Assembly: GCF_029624125.1 (NCBI RefSeq) | Contig: NZ_JARSBN010000002.1 | Location: 62,001-126,000 of the forward strand | DNA from: Winogradskyella marincola | GTDB lineage: Bacteria; Bacteroidota; Bacteroidia; Flavobacteriales; Flavobacteriaceae | Reading direction: 5' to 3' | DNA: 64,000 nt | In this document: piece by piece, positions 1 through 9,569 of the stretch | How positions within the stretch are numbered: position 1 is the stretch's first letter | Layout of the letters: each line of letters starts with the position of its first letter | Position numbers and translations under genes: made by a program | The notes under the pieces: model-generated | The model's database searches: none | Told to the model about the DNA's origin: nothing | The model's input: only the letters and a program-made list of their open reading frames with translations

Positions 1-1225
1 CTAAAAACTCAGTGTCGCCAGGATACATTGCACAGGCAAACATAAAATCTTGCCAGACCAAAATGCCTTTTTCATCGCACAAGTCATAAAACTTATCATC
101 CTCATAAATGCCACCTCCCCAAACTCTCAGCATATTCATATTGGCATCTACAACATCGCTTAACAACCTTTCGTAATCACTATTTTTTACTTCATTTTGA
201 AAACTGTGCTGTGGAATATAATTAGCGCCCTTGGCATAAACAGGCACATCGTTGACTTTAAAATAAAAGGATTCGCCATTACTATCTCTTTCGGTAGCCA
301 ACTCAACAGTTCTCAAACCTTTTTTTACTGAAATACTATCTAAAATTTTTCTGCCATCTTTTACAACAACTTTAATATCGTATAAATATGGTTCGCCTAG
401 ATTGTGTGGCCACCAAAGTTTTGGGTTTTTTATATCAAAAATAATCTCTGATTTATTTTGGTCTGAATATTCTACATTCAATTTATTATTAACATAAACA
501 CCATAGGTCAAATTACTTTTATCTTTCGCTTCAACCTTTATATCTAATATGAATTTTGCGATGGAATCTTTCAACTCAATTTGATTTAAAAATGTTTCTC
601 TAATCTTAAAATCATTCCAAGCCACTAACTTTATCGGTCGCCAAATACCACTTGTATTCAATTTTGGTCCCCAATCCCAACCGTATTGAAATTGTGCTTT
701 TCTTGTAAAAACACGCTCGCCTTCCGGTAGCTCATATGATAATTTTTCTTGTGCTTCTTTTTCATATTTAGAAGTACTTTCAAAAACTAATCGCAATTCA
801 TTTTCAGCTTTTAAAAGTGGTTTTACATCTACGTCCCATTTTCTAAATGCGTTGTTAGCTTTTAAAATTAAACTGTCATTTAAATAAACCGAGGCGTAAG
901 TATCTAGACCATCAAAATTGAGCTCAAAATGTTTTTTCTCGAGCAAGTCTTCGCTTAATGAAAAAGTGGTTTTGTATTCCCAATCGGTTTCTGAAACCCA
1001 TTGTACTTTTTCTTCATTATTACCAATAAAAGGGTCTTCAATAAATTGATGATACAACAAATCTGAAAACACATTTCCCGGAACAGTTGCAGAGTTCCAA
1101 ACGGTATCTGCTACTTTTTTGAATTGCCAATTTTCATTGAGATTAATTGTAGTTGGTAAATCGTGTTTTGGCTGACAGCTGAAACAGAGTAAACAGGTTA
1201 TAAAAAAAACAATAAAATATCTCAT
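1..1225 (-). CDS. Beta-mannosidase, GH2 family (N-terminal part, cut by window edge)
   Basis: Only the first 408 or so residues are in the window; the gene runs on past base 1. It starts at the ATG at 1223-1225 and reads open to the edge. The start MRYFIVFFITCLLCFSC is a signal peptide ending in a probable, slightly non-standard lipobox, so export to the outer membrane or periplasm is likely. The GH2 sugar-binding domain follows (motif WNSATVPGNVFSDLL near residue 45), then an immunoglobulin-like domain and the start of the TIM barrel (MLRVWGGGIYEDD, GILVWQDFMFACAMYP). These motifs are typical of family 2 beta-mannosidases, which remove the single beta-linked mannose of the N-glycan core. The catalytic glutamates lie outside the window. 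Neighbouring GH20 and GH92 enzymes fit the same substrate. Beta-mannosidase is preferred over beta-galactosidase because of the VWQDFMFAC motif. Confidence 0.88.
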   Translation of the reverse strand, partial: MRYFIVFFITCLLCFSCQPKHDLPTTINLNENWQFKKVADTVWNSATVPGNVFSDLLYHQFIEDPFIGNNEEKVQWVSETDWEYKTTFSLSEDLLEKKHFELNFDGLDTYASVYLNDSLILKANNAFRKWDVDVKPLLKAENELRLVFESTSKYEKEAQEKLSYELPEGERVFTRKAQFQYGWDWGPKLNTSGIWRPIKLVAWNDFKIRETFLNQIELKDSIAKFILDIKVEAKDKSNLTYGVYVNNKLNVEYSDQNKSEIIFDIKNPKLWWPHNLGEPYLYDIKVVVKDGRKILDSISVKKGLRTVELATERDSNGESFYFKVNDVPVYAKGANYIPQHSFQNEVKNSDYERLLSDVVDANMNMLRVWGGGIYEDDKFYDLCDEKGILVWQDFMFACAMYPGDTEFL

Positions 1226-1264
1226 ATCATAAGTAAAGGCTAGATTGTCTGAAAACTTGAGTTT

Positions 1265-1346
1265 TGTCAATCTGAACTCGATTCAGATCTTAAAAAAACA
1301 CTAAACATAAATTAAAATGAGATTCTGAAACAAGTTCAGAATGACA
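1265..1346. repeat. Pair of inverted intergenic palindromes, TGTCAwTCTGAACT type
   Basis: Between the beta-mannosidase start and the cutC stop lie two related palindromes in opposite orientation. The first (1265-1290, plus strand) has arms ATCTGAA and TTCAGAT around CTCGA. The second (1321-1346, minus strand) reads TGTCATTCTGAACTTG then TTTCAGAATC, with arms TCTGAA and TTCAGA. Two head-to-head copies resemble the paired arrangement of REP/BIME elements. The second copy resembles a sequence I remember as common between genes in Flavobacteriia; that memory is not checked here. Confidence 0.6.
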
Positions 1347-1370
1347 CTTCGCTATTTCTAAGAACCTAGA

Positions 1371-2063
1371 CTAATTTATCGCATCTAAAATAGCTTTTAT
1401 TTTTATTGGGTCTGATAAGGTCATTGGCACAGAAAACATAGAATTACCTTCCGCTTTGGTTGTTGAAGCTGAAGCGTGAATTTCGTCTAAACCAGCTTGT
1501 TTAAACAGCCTCGCATTTTTTAAAGACACGCCTCCTCCTGCTAAAATTTTGATTTTATTTTCGGCTAAAACATTTAATTCTTTTAATAGCTCTAAACCTT
1601 CTTCTGCGGTTGTTTTTTGGCCTGAAGTTAGCACACAATTAGCACCAAGTTCTATAAGTTGCAATAAGGTTTCTTTTGGGCTTTTAACCTCATCAAAAGC
1701 ACGATGAAATGTGAATGGTAAGGGCTTGGCAAGGTCAATCAGAACTTTTGTTCGTTCGTCATCTAATGTATTATCAGGTTTTAAAACACCTGAAACAATG
1801 CCTTTACAACCTAAATCTTTGCAAAGCTGAATATCGGTTTTCATTATCTGAAATTCATCATCAGAATACACAAAATTGCCACTTCGAGGACGTATCAACA
1901 CAAAGACTGGAATGTCTAATTCTTCAATTACTTTTTTCAATAAACCATATGATGGTGTAATGCCACCAACCGAGAGTTCTTGACACAATTCTATGCGATG
2001 TGCTCCTGCCTCTTGAGCATTTTTTGCGGATTGGTATGAGTTGGCGCAGATTTCTAGTTTCAT
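1371..2063 (-). CDS. cutC: CutC family TIM-barrel protein
   Basis: The 230-residue product matches the CutC family over its whole length: KLEICANS at the start, RIELCQELSVGGITPS (12-40), LIRPRSGNF (near 58), FTFHRAFDE (near 118), CVLTSGQ (near 143) and AGGGVS (near 175). CutC proteins are cytosolic TIM barrels named for a role in copper tolerance in E. coli, a role that later work has questioned; the true reaction is not settled. The conserved polar residues at the barrel mouth (R in RPR, H and R in FHRAFD, the GGG loop) look like an active site. There is no signal peptide. It lies between a beta-mannosidase and a hexosaminidase, all on the minus strand, so it may belong to the glycan locus rather than to metal homeostasis. 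Confidence 0.9.
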   Translation of the reverse strand: MKLEICANSYQSAKNAQEAGAHRIELCQELSVGGITPSYGLLKKVIEELDIPVFVLIRPRSGNFVYSDDEFQIMKTDIQLCKDLGCKGIVSGVLKPDNTLDDERTKVLIDLAKPLPFTFHRAFDEVKSPKETLLQLIELGANCVLTSGQKTTAEEGLELLKELNVLAENKIKILAGGGVSLKNARLFKQAGLDEIHASASTTKAEGNSMFSVPMTLSDPIKIKAILDAIN

Positions 2064-2068
2064 AGTAT

Positions 2069-2086
2069 TTCCTGCGAAAGCAGGAA
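2069..2086. repeat. REP-like palindrome, copy 1
   Basis: TTCCTGC, GAAA, GCAGGAA is a perfect 7-bp stem with a GNRA-type tetraloop, followed by TCT. The same palindrome recurs at 62471-62488 (inverted) and, degenerate, at 62282-62301. It lies just upstream of the cutC start. Confidence 0.7.
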
Positions 2087-2128
2087 TCTTTTTAATTTGT
2101 ACTTGTTCTTTTGTTTTACACCCCTAAA

Positions 2129-2159
2129 GTCCCCTCAAGGGGACATTCCTAAAAAGGAA
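2129..2159. repeat. Two adjacent small palindromes (GTCCCC/GGGGAC and TTCCT/AGGAA)
   Basis: GTCCCC-TCAA-GGGGAC (2129-2144) is a perfect 6-bp stem with a tetraloop; TTCCT-AAAA-AGGAA follows two bases later. They lie in the 140-base gap between cutC and the GH20 gene, together with REP copy 1, and may help end transcription of the GH20 gene on the minus strand. No T-run follows, so a terminator is not claimed. Confidence 0.5.
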
Positions 2160-2203
2160 CTTGTGAACTATTGTTCATTTTGAGATGACTTTAGAGTATC
2201 TCA

Positions 2204-4519
2204 TTAATTTACAATGATCTCATCAATAAAGGTCCAAGCTTTGTTACCAGCACCTTGCTTGCCTTCTGGGATTGTGCCGTAGTTTTTCACTTTAATTTTA
2301 ATATATCTCGTTTTACAACTATTACCTGATTCAAATACAATACATTCTAAATTAATTTTTTTAGTCCGTTCAGTATCTTCAAAAAAAGGTTTACTAAACT
2401 CAACTCTCATATCATTACTAAAATTATTTTCATCATCGACATATGTAACAATTACTTTGTCCGGTAAATAAATCCATTGCCCATTACTTTCATAAAAACG
2501 AACTTCAAAAGAGTTAATTTCTGTTTTCTTCCCCAAATCAATTGTAACCTCAATATCTTCTCCCCAAAACCCTAACCATTCTTTATCTCCATATCGCGAA
2601 TCACTTCCTGAAATACCATTAATTAAACCTTCTGCTCCACTTCCAGAGTAGGCTTTATGTGGTTGTTTATCTATCGTGATTTTTGCACCAACTGCTTTGT
2701 GGTAATTAATGTTTTGTGTAAAAGTTTTTCCTAATTGTTTCTCCTCATTAAATACAGCTGCTTTGATTGTTGAACTTTCGGTAATCGGAATTTTAGAGTC
2801 GTAAACTTTTGAATTAAAGGTAGGCTCACTTCCATCTAAAGTATAACAAATGCTCTTGCCTTCTGTTAGAGTTTTTAATTCATAATACGACTTTCCGTCT
2901 TCAGAAATTAAATCGCCTTCAATTTCATAAAGATGATTGGCATAGTTAATATCCAAAGCATCTAAACGCAGATGAAAGTTTTCTAACCTCGAAACAAAAT
3001 CCTTGTAGTTTTTATGTTCAGGTTGAGACCAAACCACTTCGCTCAGCGCCAACATTCTCGGAAATGCCATATATTCAAGATGCTTTTCATTTGGAATGTA
3101 TTCTGTCCAAATATTGCCTTGAGCACCTAAAACATATTTTGATTCTTCTATTGTTAATTCTTTTGGAATTGGATTAAAATCATACACTTTTTCCAACGGC
3201 AAAAAACCACCAATAGCCAAAGGCTCATCCTCATTTTCGGATTGGTAATAATCGAAATAGCAATGTGATGTTGGTGTCATTACCACATTATGTCCAGATT
3301 TTGCAGCTTCAACTGCTCCACTCGTACCTCGCCAAGACATAACCGTTGCATTGGGTGCCAAACCACCTTCCAAAATTTCGTCCCAACCAATGATTTGTCG
3401 CCCTTTTGAGTTAAGATATTTTTCCATTTTGGTAATGAAATAACTTTGTAAATGGTGCTCGTCTTTTAAGCTTTCTTTCTTAATCAGGTCTTGGCAATGC
3501 GCACAATTTTTCCAACGGGTTTTTGGTGCTTCGTCTCCACCAATATGAATGTATTTGCTTGGGAAAAGTTCTAAAACCTCATCCAAAACATCTTCTAAAA
3601 ACGCAAAGGTTTTTTGATTTGGACAATAAATTTCCTCAAAAACTCCCCATTTTTTGGCTACTTCAACGGGTTCATCTGTACAGCCTAACTCTGGATAAGC
3701 CGCAATAGCAGCTTGTGCGTGACCTGGCATTTCTATTTCAGGAATCACAGTAACAAAACGCGCTTTAGCATACTGAACAACATCCTTAACTTCCTCTTGG
3801 GTGTAATAACCTCCATATCGTTTACCATCAAACTGATGTGGTTGGTCGCTGTAATGTCCTACCAAAGTTTGATTTCTATAAGCTGAAACCTCTTGTAATT
3901 TGGGATATTTCTTAATCTCAATGCGCCAACCTTGGTCGTCTGTAAGATGCCAATGAAAAGTGTTTATCTTCAACATAGACAAAGCATCAATGTATTTTTT
4001 TATAAAATCAACCGAAAACATATGTCTTGCCACGTCGAGATGCATACCACGATAAGAAAATTGAGGTTCATCTTTAACTATCAATGCCTGAACAGTAATT
4101 TCATTCTCTAAAAACGTATCATTTTCCAGACCAACAGGCATTAATTGCCGTAAGCTTTGCACAGCATAAAATGCACCTTGATCTGTTGATGCTTTAATTG
4201 TCATTCCGTCTTTTGAAACCGTTAAAACATAGGCTTCAGGCTTTAAATTGTTGTCTAGTTTAAATTGAATTTCATTTCCTTCTTTCAGATGTATTGGACT
4301 TCCGCTTTCAATAAAATCTTTTAAAAACAGCGCGCTAACCTTAAGATCGTCATCGTAAGTTATTCCAGTAGATTCATCAATTGTAAAAAATGAATCTATT
4401 ATTTCTACAGAATTTGGAAGCGGAATAATCTGTGGTTGAATTATTTGAGCAGGCTCTTTCTCACAACTTATGATTAAAAGCAACAAAATAAATAAACATA
4501 GGGATTTCTTGATGTGCAT
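2204..4519 (-). CDS. Beta-N-acetylhexosaminidase, GH20, lipoprotein
   Basis: The 771-residue lipoprotein (LLLIISC lipobox, Cys19) removes terminal beta-linked GlcNAc or GalNAc. Domains in order: GH20b N-terminal domain (about 25-150), GH20 catalytic barrel (about 153-505), a chitobiase C-terminal-like beta domain (about 545-625) and an F5/8 type C (discoidin) carbohydrate-binding domain (about 640-771). The catalytic pair Asp329-Glu330 sits in IHIGGDEAPKTRW; in this family the Asp positions the substrate acetamido group and the Glu is the acid/base. The active-site motifs FHWHLTDDQGWR and YRGMHLDVARH are intact. Length is typical for a Bacteroidota GH20 with accessory domains. It is divergent from the GH92 gene at 4555 with only 35 bases between starts. 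Confidence 0.93.
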   Translation of the reverse strand: MHIKKSLCLFILLLLIISCEKEPAQIIQPQIIPLPNSVEIIDSFFTIDESTGITYDDDLKVSALFLKDFIESGSPIHLKEGNEIQFKLDNNLKPEAYVLTVSKDGMTIKASTDQGAFYAVQSLRQLMPVGLENDTFLENEITVQALIVKDEPQFSYRGMHLDVARHMFSVDFIKKYIDALSMLKINTFHWHLTDDQGWRIEIKKYPKLQEVSAYRNQTLVGHYSDQPHQFDGKRYGGYYTQEEVKDVVQYAKARFVTVIPEIEMPGHAQAAIAAYPELGCTDEPVEVAKKWGVFEEIYCPNQKTFAFLEDVLDEVLELFPSKYIHIGGDEAPKTRWKNCAHCQDLIKKESLKDEHHLQSYFITKMEKYLNSKGRQIIGWDEILEGGLAPNATVMSWRGTSGAVEAAKSGHNVVMTPTSHCYFDYYQSENEDEPLAIGGFLPLEKVYDFNPIPKELTIEESKYVLGAQGNIWTEYIPNEKHLEYMAFPRMLALSEVVWSQPEHKNYKDFVSRLENFHLRLDALDINYANHLYEIEGDLISEDGKSYYELKTLTEGKSICYTLDGSEPTFNSKVYDSKIPITESSTIKAAVFNEEKQLGKTFTQNINYHKAVGAKITIDKQPHKAYSGSGAEGLINGISGSDSRYGDKEWLGFWGEDIEVTIDLGKKTEINSFEVRFYESNGQWIYLPDKVIVTYVDDENNFSNDMRVEFSKPFFEDTERTKKINLECIVFESGNSCKTRYIKIKVKNYGTIPEGKQGAGNKAWTFIDEIIVN

Positions 4520-4554
4520 TTTAGTATATTAGATGCTTTAAAATTAGCAATCTT

Positions 4555-7509
4555 TTGAAAAATCTTAAATTATTTTCCACTTTCATTGCTATCCTTTTAT
4601 TTTTTGGATGCAATAAAAACAATAATCTCAAACCTGCAAAAAAAGACCAACCACTAACCAACTACGTCAATACCTTTATTGGCACAGGTGGTCACGGCCA
4701 CACCTATCCTGGCGCAACGATGCCTTTTGGTATGATGCAACTGAGTCCTGACACACGTTTAGAAGGTTGGGACGGCTGCTCTGGCTATCATTACACTGAT
4801 GAATATATCTACGGATTTTCACACACACATCTTAGCGGTACAGGTATTAGCGATTATGGCGACGTTCTTTTAATGCCAACCAATGCTATTAATTTCAATA
4901 ATGGATATGATGGAAAATCTGGTTATAGAGCTCACTTTTCACACGAGAATGAAAGTGCAGAACCAGGTTATTATAAAGTACATTTAGATTCAACTGATAT
5001 TGATGTTGAGTTAACAGTTTCCAAACGAAGTGGTATTCATAAATATCAATTTCCATCGGCTGAAAATCAGTATGTGGTTTTAGATTTAGCACACAGAGAC
5101 AAACTGTTGGGTTATAAAATTGACAAGTTAAACGACAGAGAAATCAATGGTTACAGACATTCTGCTGCTTGGGCAAAAGATCAGCGTTTGTTCTATCATA
5201 TTAAATTTTCGCACCCAATAAAAAACATCGTCTATGATGACGGCGAAAGTGTGGCTGTGAGTAAAAATTACAAGTTTGAAAGTAAAAAGGCCGTCATTCA
5301 ATTTGAAAACCCAAACAACGAACCAATCCTCATTAAAACAGGAATTTCAGCCGTTGATGAATCTGGTGCTTATAAAAATTTGGAAGCCGAAGTTTTAAAC
5401 AAAGATTTTGAAACCGTAAAGCAAGAAGCACATCAAGCCTGGGAATCTCAACTCGAAAAAATTGTTATTGAAGGTGATGATTTAGACAAAAAAACCAATT
5501 TCTATTCCGCCTTATATCACACAATGATTGCACCAAATATCTATCAAGATGTTGATAGTCGTTATAGAGGTATGGATTTAGAAATTCACGAAACTAAAAA
5601 TTTCGATTATTACACTGTGTTTTCACTTTGGGATACGTACAGAGCTGCTCATCCGCTCTATACGATTATAGAGCAAGATAAAACCAATGATTTCATCAAT
5701 ACCTTTTTGGCAAAATATGATGAAGGCGGCATAATGCCAATGTGGGATTTATCAGGAAATTATACTGACTGTATGATTGGCTACCACGCTGTACCTGTTG
5801 TTGCCGATGCGTATTTAAAAGGTATTCGCGGCTACGATACCGAAAAAGCTTTTGAAGCTATGAAGCATTCGGCAACGCGAGATAAATTTGGGTTAGAAGC
5901 CTATAAAAATTATGGCTTTATTCCTGTTGATGAAGAAAGCGAATCGGTTTCAAAAACCTTAGAATATGCTTATGATGATTGGACCATAGCTCAGATGGCT
6001 AAAGCGATGAATAAAGACGACGATTATAAAACCTACATTCAACGTGCGCAATACTACAAAAATGTGTTTGACCCAAGTAGTAAGTTTATGCGTGGACGTT
6101 TTAGAAATACGTGGTTTTCGCCGTTTGATCCTTATGAAGTTAACTTCAACTATACCGAAGCCAATTCTTGGCAATACAGTTTTTATGTGCCACAAGACAT
6201 TTCTGGCTTCATAGATTTATTGGGTGGAAAAGACGCTTTAGAAGCCCAACTTGATGAATTATTTTCGGCAAAAAGCGAAACTTCGGGACGTCATCAATCG
6301 GATATCACAGGTTTAATTGGTCAGTATGCTCACGGTAACGAGCCAAGCCACCATATGGCTTACCTTTATAATTTTGTAAATAAGCCACATAAAACCCAAG
6401 AGAAAGTTCATCAAATTTTAACCGAACTCTATAAAAACGAACCAGATGGTGTTTCGGGAAATGAAGATTGTGGGCAAATGAGTGCGTGGTATGTATTGAG
6501 TTCTATGGGCTTTTATTCTGTAACGCCAGGTTCTAATCAATATATCATTGGCGCACCACTTTTTGACAAAGCCACTATTAATCTGGAAAATGGAAAACAA
6601 TTCAACATTACAGCGCATAAACTAAGTGATACCAATAAGTATGTAGAATATGTATATTTAAATGGTGAAAAACTAAACAACACCTACATCACTCATAAGG
6701 ATATTGTGAATGGTGGTAATTTGGAATTTCATATGACCGACAATCCAGCGGTTTGGGGAAGTCAAGACGGTCAAGAGCCAAAAACCGAAATAACAGACCA
6801 CATTATTTTACCGTCGCCATTTATTGAAAAAGGGGATATCACTTTCAGAGGTTCTACGGAAGTTGTTTTAAATACTTCTGAAAAAGATGCCAAGATATTT
6901 TATGCTATTAATGATGAAGATTTTCAACTTTACGAAACGCCTTTCAATATAACAGAAGACACAAAAGTGAAGTTATATTCTGAAAAAGACGACCTGAAAA
7001 GTCCTGTGCTAACCACGCCTTTTTATAAGATTGACCCAAACTTAAGCATCACTTTAGAAAGTGAATTTGCTAATCAGTATTCAGCAGGTGGAAATGATGC
7101 GCTTATTGATGGCATTAGAAGCACCAAAAACTACAGAACAGGCAGTTGGCAAGGCTACCACAACACAGATTTAGTGGCCACTGTAGATTTAGGAAGACTG
7201 AAACCTATCAACCTGATTTCTGTAAACTTCTTGCAAGACCAAGGTGCTTGGATTTTTTATCCGACCGAAGTGCAATGCTTCGTTTCAAAAGATGGTAAAA
7301 ACTATAAAGCTTTACCATCGCAAAAGATAAATACGCGAGACAGAAATAATGAAATTGAAATTAAAACCACTGAGTTTAAAATTCCAACAACAGAATATAA
7401 GTATGTAAAAATCATCGCAAAGAAACTAGGCGAACTACCAGAATGGCATTTGGGCTACCCAATGGATGGCAGAAGCTGGATTTTTGCTGATGAAATCTCG
7501 ATAAGATAA
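4555..7509 (+). CDS. Alpha-mannosidase, GH92, lipoprotein, with F5/8C domain
   Basis: The 984-residue product is a calcium-dependent exo-alpha-mannosidase of family GH92. Its start is TTG at 4555: it gives an ideal lipoprotein signal (MKNLKLFSTF, then LLFFGC) and there is no in-frame ATG upstream. The GH92 N-terminal beta domain covers about 35-290 and the (alpha/alpha)6 catalytic domain about 300-750. The family acid motif HGNEPSHH (Glu596) and base motif GNEDCGQMSAWY (Asp638) are present. The C-terminus adds a chitobiase-like beta domain (about 765-835) and an F5/8C domain (about 840-984), the same pair as in the neighbouring GH20. It heads a same-strand run of VOC, MFS, second GH92 and glycosylasparaginase with gaps of 2-12 bases, so these are probably one operon. 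Confidence 0.93.
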   Translation: MKNLKLFSTFIAILLFFGCNKNNNLKPAKKDQPLTNYVNTFIGTGGHGHTYPGATMPFGMMQLSPDTRLEGWDGCSGYHYTDEYIYGFSHTHLSGTGISDYGDVLLMPTNAINFNNGYDGKSGYRAHFSHENESAEPGYYKVHLDSTDIDVELTVSKRSGIHKYQFPSAENQYVVLDLAHRDKLLGYKIDKLNDREINGYRHSAAWAKDQRLFYHIKFSHPIKNIVYDDGESVAVSKNYKFESKKAVIQFENPNNEPILIKTGISAVDESGAYKNLEAEVLNKDFETVKQEAHQAWESQLEKIVIEGDDLDKKTNFYSALYHTMIAPNIYQDVDSRYRGMDLEIHETKNFDYYTVFSLWDTYRAAHPLYTIIEQDKTNDFINTFLAKYDEGGIMPMWDLSGNYTDCMIGYHAVPVVADAYLKGIRGYDTEKAFEAMKHSATRDKFGLEAYKNYGFIPVDEESESVSKTLEYAYDDWTIAQMAKAMNKDDDYKTYIQRAQYYKNVFDPSSKFMRGRFRNTWFSPFDPYEVNFNYTEANSWQYSFYVPQDISGFIDLLGGKDALEAQLDELFSAKSETSGRHQSDITGLIGQYAHGNEPSHHMAYLYNFVNKPHKTQEKVHQILTELYKNEPDGVSGNEDCGQMSAWYVLSSMGFYSVTPGSNQYIIGAPLFDKATINLENGKQFNITAHKLSDTNKYVEYVYLNGEKLNNTYITHKDIVNGGNLEFHMTDNPAVWGSQDGQEPKTEITDHIILPSPFIEKGDITFRGSTEVVLNTSEKDAKIFYAINDEDFQLYETPFNITEDTKVKLYSEKDDLKSPVLTTPFYKIDPNLSITLESEFANQYSAGGNDALIDGIRSTKNYRTGSWQGYHNTDLVATVDLGRLKPINLISVNFLQDQGAWIFYPTEVQCFVSKDGKNYKALPSQKINTRDRNNEIEIKTTEFKIPTTEYKYVKIIAKKLGELPEWHLGYPMDGRSWIFADEISIR

Positions 7510-7511
7510 CT

Positions 7512-7877
7512 ATGGCATTTAACTCATTAATTCCAACATTAGAAGTCGAAAGTATGGATAAAACCATTGCGTTTTATGAATCGTTCTTAGACTTTAAATG
7601 TATTAGCAGAGACGCCAATAATTGGGCATTTTTAAAAAAGGATGATGTGGAAATAATGCTATCTTCACGTTTTTACGAAGATAAATTTCCAAAACCTGTT
7701 TTTACAGGCGGTTTATATATTTATGTAGATGATATCGATGTGATATGGCAAATACTAAAAGACAGAGTTGATATTTGTTATCCTATTGAGAATTTTGAAT
7801 ATGGTATGCGCGAGTTTGCCATTTTTGATAACAATGGCTACAGATTACAATTTGGTCAAGAATTAGAACCTAACTAA
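7512..7877 (+). CDS. VOC (glyoxalase/bleomycin-resistance fold) protein
   Basis: A 121-residue cytosolic protein with the VOC beta-alpha-beta-beta-beta fold: NSLIPTLEVESMDKTIAFY at the start, FLKKDDVEIMLSSR in the middle, and MREFAIFDNNGYRLQFGQ at the end, where a metal-ligand glutamine or glutamate normally lies. Members include glyoxalases, dioxygenases and antibiotic-binding proteins, so the reaction cannot be told. It starts 2 bases after the GH92 stop and ends 12 bases before the MFS gene, so it is co-transcribed with the glycan genes. A role in handling a sugar-derived carbonyl compound is only an inference. Confidence 0.8.
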   Translation: MAFNSLIPTLEVESMDKTIAFYESFLDFKCISRDANNWAFLKKDDVEIMLSSRFYEDKFPKPVFTGGLYIYVDDIDVIWQILKDRVDICYPIENFEYGMREFAIFDNNGYRLQFGQELEPN

Positions 7878-7889
7878 CAACAATAAAAT

Positions 7890-9560
7890 ATGAGCAATCA
7901 AAACAACAAATCGGCTTTAGCAACCTTAGTCACCGTTTTCTTTTTCTGGGGATTTATTGCTGCATCCAACAGTGTATTTATTCCTTTTTGTAAAACGTAT
8001 TTTAACATTGACCAGTTTCAATCGCAATTGGTAGATTTTGCCTTTTATGGTGCGTATTACATAGGTGCTTTGTTATTATTTATTCTGTCTGGTTCTATCA
8101 AAAAAGACATTATGAATAATTGGGGCTACAAAAATGGGATTATATACGGTTTATTACTTTCAGCTGTTGGTGCTTTTGTAATGTATCCTGTAACAGCAGG
8201 TGCCGAACAAGGTCAAACTGGTGTATTTTACTTGGTGCTCATCGCGTATTTTATTGTTGCCTTAGGCTTCTCGCTGCAACAGACTGCTGCCAATCCATTT
8301 GCTATTGCACTTGGCGACCCAAAAACTGGTTCGCATCGTTTAAATTTAGCTGGAGGTATTAATTCCTTCGGAACAACCATAGGTCCTGTTGTGGTAAGTT
8401 TAGTCATTTTTGGATCTGCAAGTTGGAGCTCTGATGAATTAGCATCTATGATTGCTAATAATGAAATTACGCTAATGACTGTGCAACAGCTTTATCTTGG
8501 AGTTGGTGTTTTATTTTTAGTTGCTGCTGCATTATTCTACTTCTCTAAAAAATTACCATCATTAAAATCTGAAACAGCTTTTGAACCAGCTAATAAAGCC
8601 AGAAACCTACTTGTTTTATTGACAGTTGTCGTTTTAGGATGCATAGGATATGTAATTGGTTCGTATGTAGGAAAAAATGAAACTAACGAAAAATTAGAAC
8701 AACTAAGATTGATTTTATTATTTATTGCCCTAATTTCCGTCGTTATTGCTGTATTTTACGCATATACTAGCGCATCAAAAAAGCCAGAAGGCTGGGGAGC
8801 AATGAAGTATCCTCAATTAGTCCTAGGCATGCTTGCAATCTTTACATACGTTGGAGTTGAAGTTACTGTAGGAAGTAACTTAGGAGAACTTTTAAAACAG
8901 GAAATTGAAAATTCCGGCTTAAACATGCTTGGTCTTCCCGCTCTAAACGACTCTCAACTAGGCTCATACATCTCATTATATTGGGGCGGATTAATGATTG
9001 GTCGTTGGGTTGGTGCCATTACTGTTTTTAATCCAAGTAAAGGTCTTAAAAAAGCCTTGCTTATCATTGTTCCTTACATTGCCTTTGGTGTTATCATTCT
9101 AGTTAATTCAATAAAGTACAGTTTCAGTTCTGACGAAATTTTATTTTTCGCCATTTGTATTGCGGTTCAAATCGGTGGTTTCTTCTTAGCTAAGGACAAA
9201 CCTGTTCAAACTCTAAAAATCTTTAGTTTATTAGGCATCATTGCAATACTTATTGGTCTATTTGCTTCTGGTAATGTGGCTTTATTCGCTTTTATATCTG
9301 GTGGGTTATTTTGCTCTATAATGTGGCCTTGTATTTTCACATTGAGTATTGCAGGTTTAGGCAAGTACACTTCTCAAGGTTCATCATTTTTAATAATGAT
9401 GATTTTAGGTGGAGCCATCATTCCACCAGTACAAGGAAAATTGGCTGATGTATTTACCATACAATCGTCGTATTGGATGGCTGTTGCTTGCTTTGCTTAT
9501 CTTTTGTTTTATGCGTTTAGAACTAAGACCGTTTTAGACAAACAAGGTGTTGAATACTAA
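7890..9560 (+). CDS. MFS sugar transporter, FucP/GlcP type
   Basis: A 556-residue inner-membrane protein with about 12-14 hydrophobic segments. The start [17 protein letters not shown] and [11 protein letters not shown] match the first two helices of the fucose/glucose/galactose:H+ symporter group; [18 protein letters not shown] and [16 protein letters not shown] are the usual helix 4-5 signatures. Extra length compared with E. coli FucP (about 440 residues) comes from added central segments (about 235-300) and another pair of helices near 400-450, which is common in Bacteroidota members. Position between two GH92 mannosidases suggests import of mannose, GlcNAc or another released monosaccharide; the actual sugar cannot be read from the sequence. 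Confidence 0.88.
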   Translation: MSNQNNKSALATLVTVFFFWGFIAASNSVFIPFCKTYFNIDQFQSQLVDFAFYGAYYIGALLLFILSGSIKKDIMNNWGYKNGIIYGLLLSAVGAFVMYPVTAGAEQGQTGVFYLVLIAYFIVALGFSLQQTAANPFAIALGDPKTGSHRLNLAGGINSFGTTIGPVVVSLVIFGSASWSSDELASMIANNEITLMTVQQLYLGVGVLFLVAAALFYFSKKLPSLKSETAFEPANKARNLLVLLTVVVLGCIGYVIGSYVGKNETNEKLEQLRLILLFIALISVVIAVFYAYTSASKKPEGWGAMKYPQLVLGMLAIFTYVGVEVTVGSNLGELLKQEIENSGLNMLGLPALNDSQLGSYISLYWGGLMIGRWVGAITVFNPSKGLKKALLIIVPYIAFGVIILVNSIKYSFSSDEILFFAICIAVQIGGFFLAKDKPVQTLKIFSLLGIIAILIGLFASGNVALFAFISGGLFCSIMWPCIFTLSIAGLGKYTSQGSSFLIMMILGGAIIPPVQGKLADVFTIQSSYWMAVACFAYLLFYAFRTKTVLDKQGVEY

Positions 9561-9569
9561 ATTTCATTT

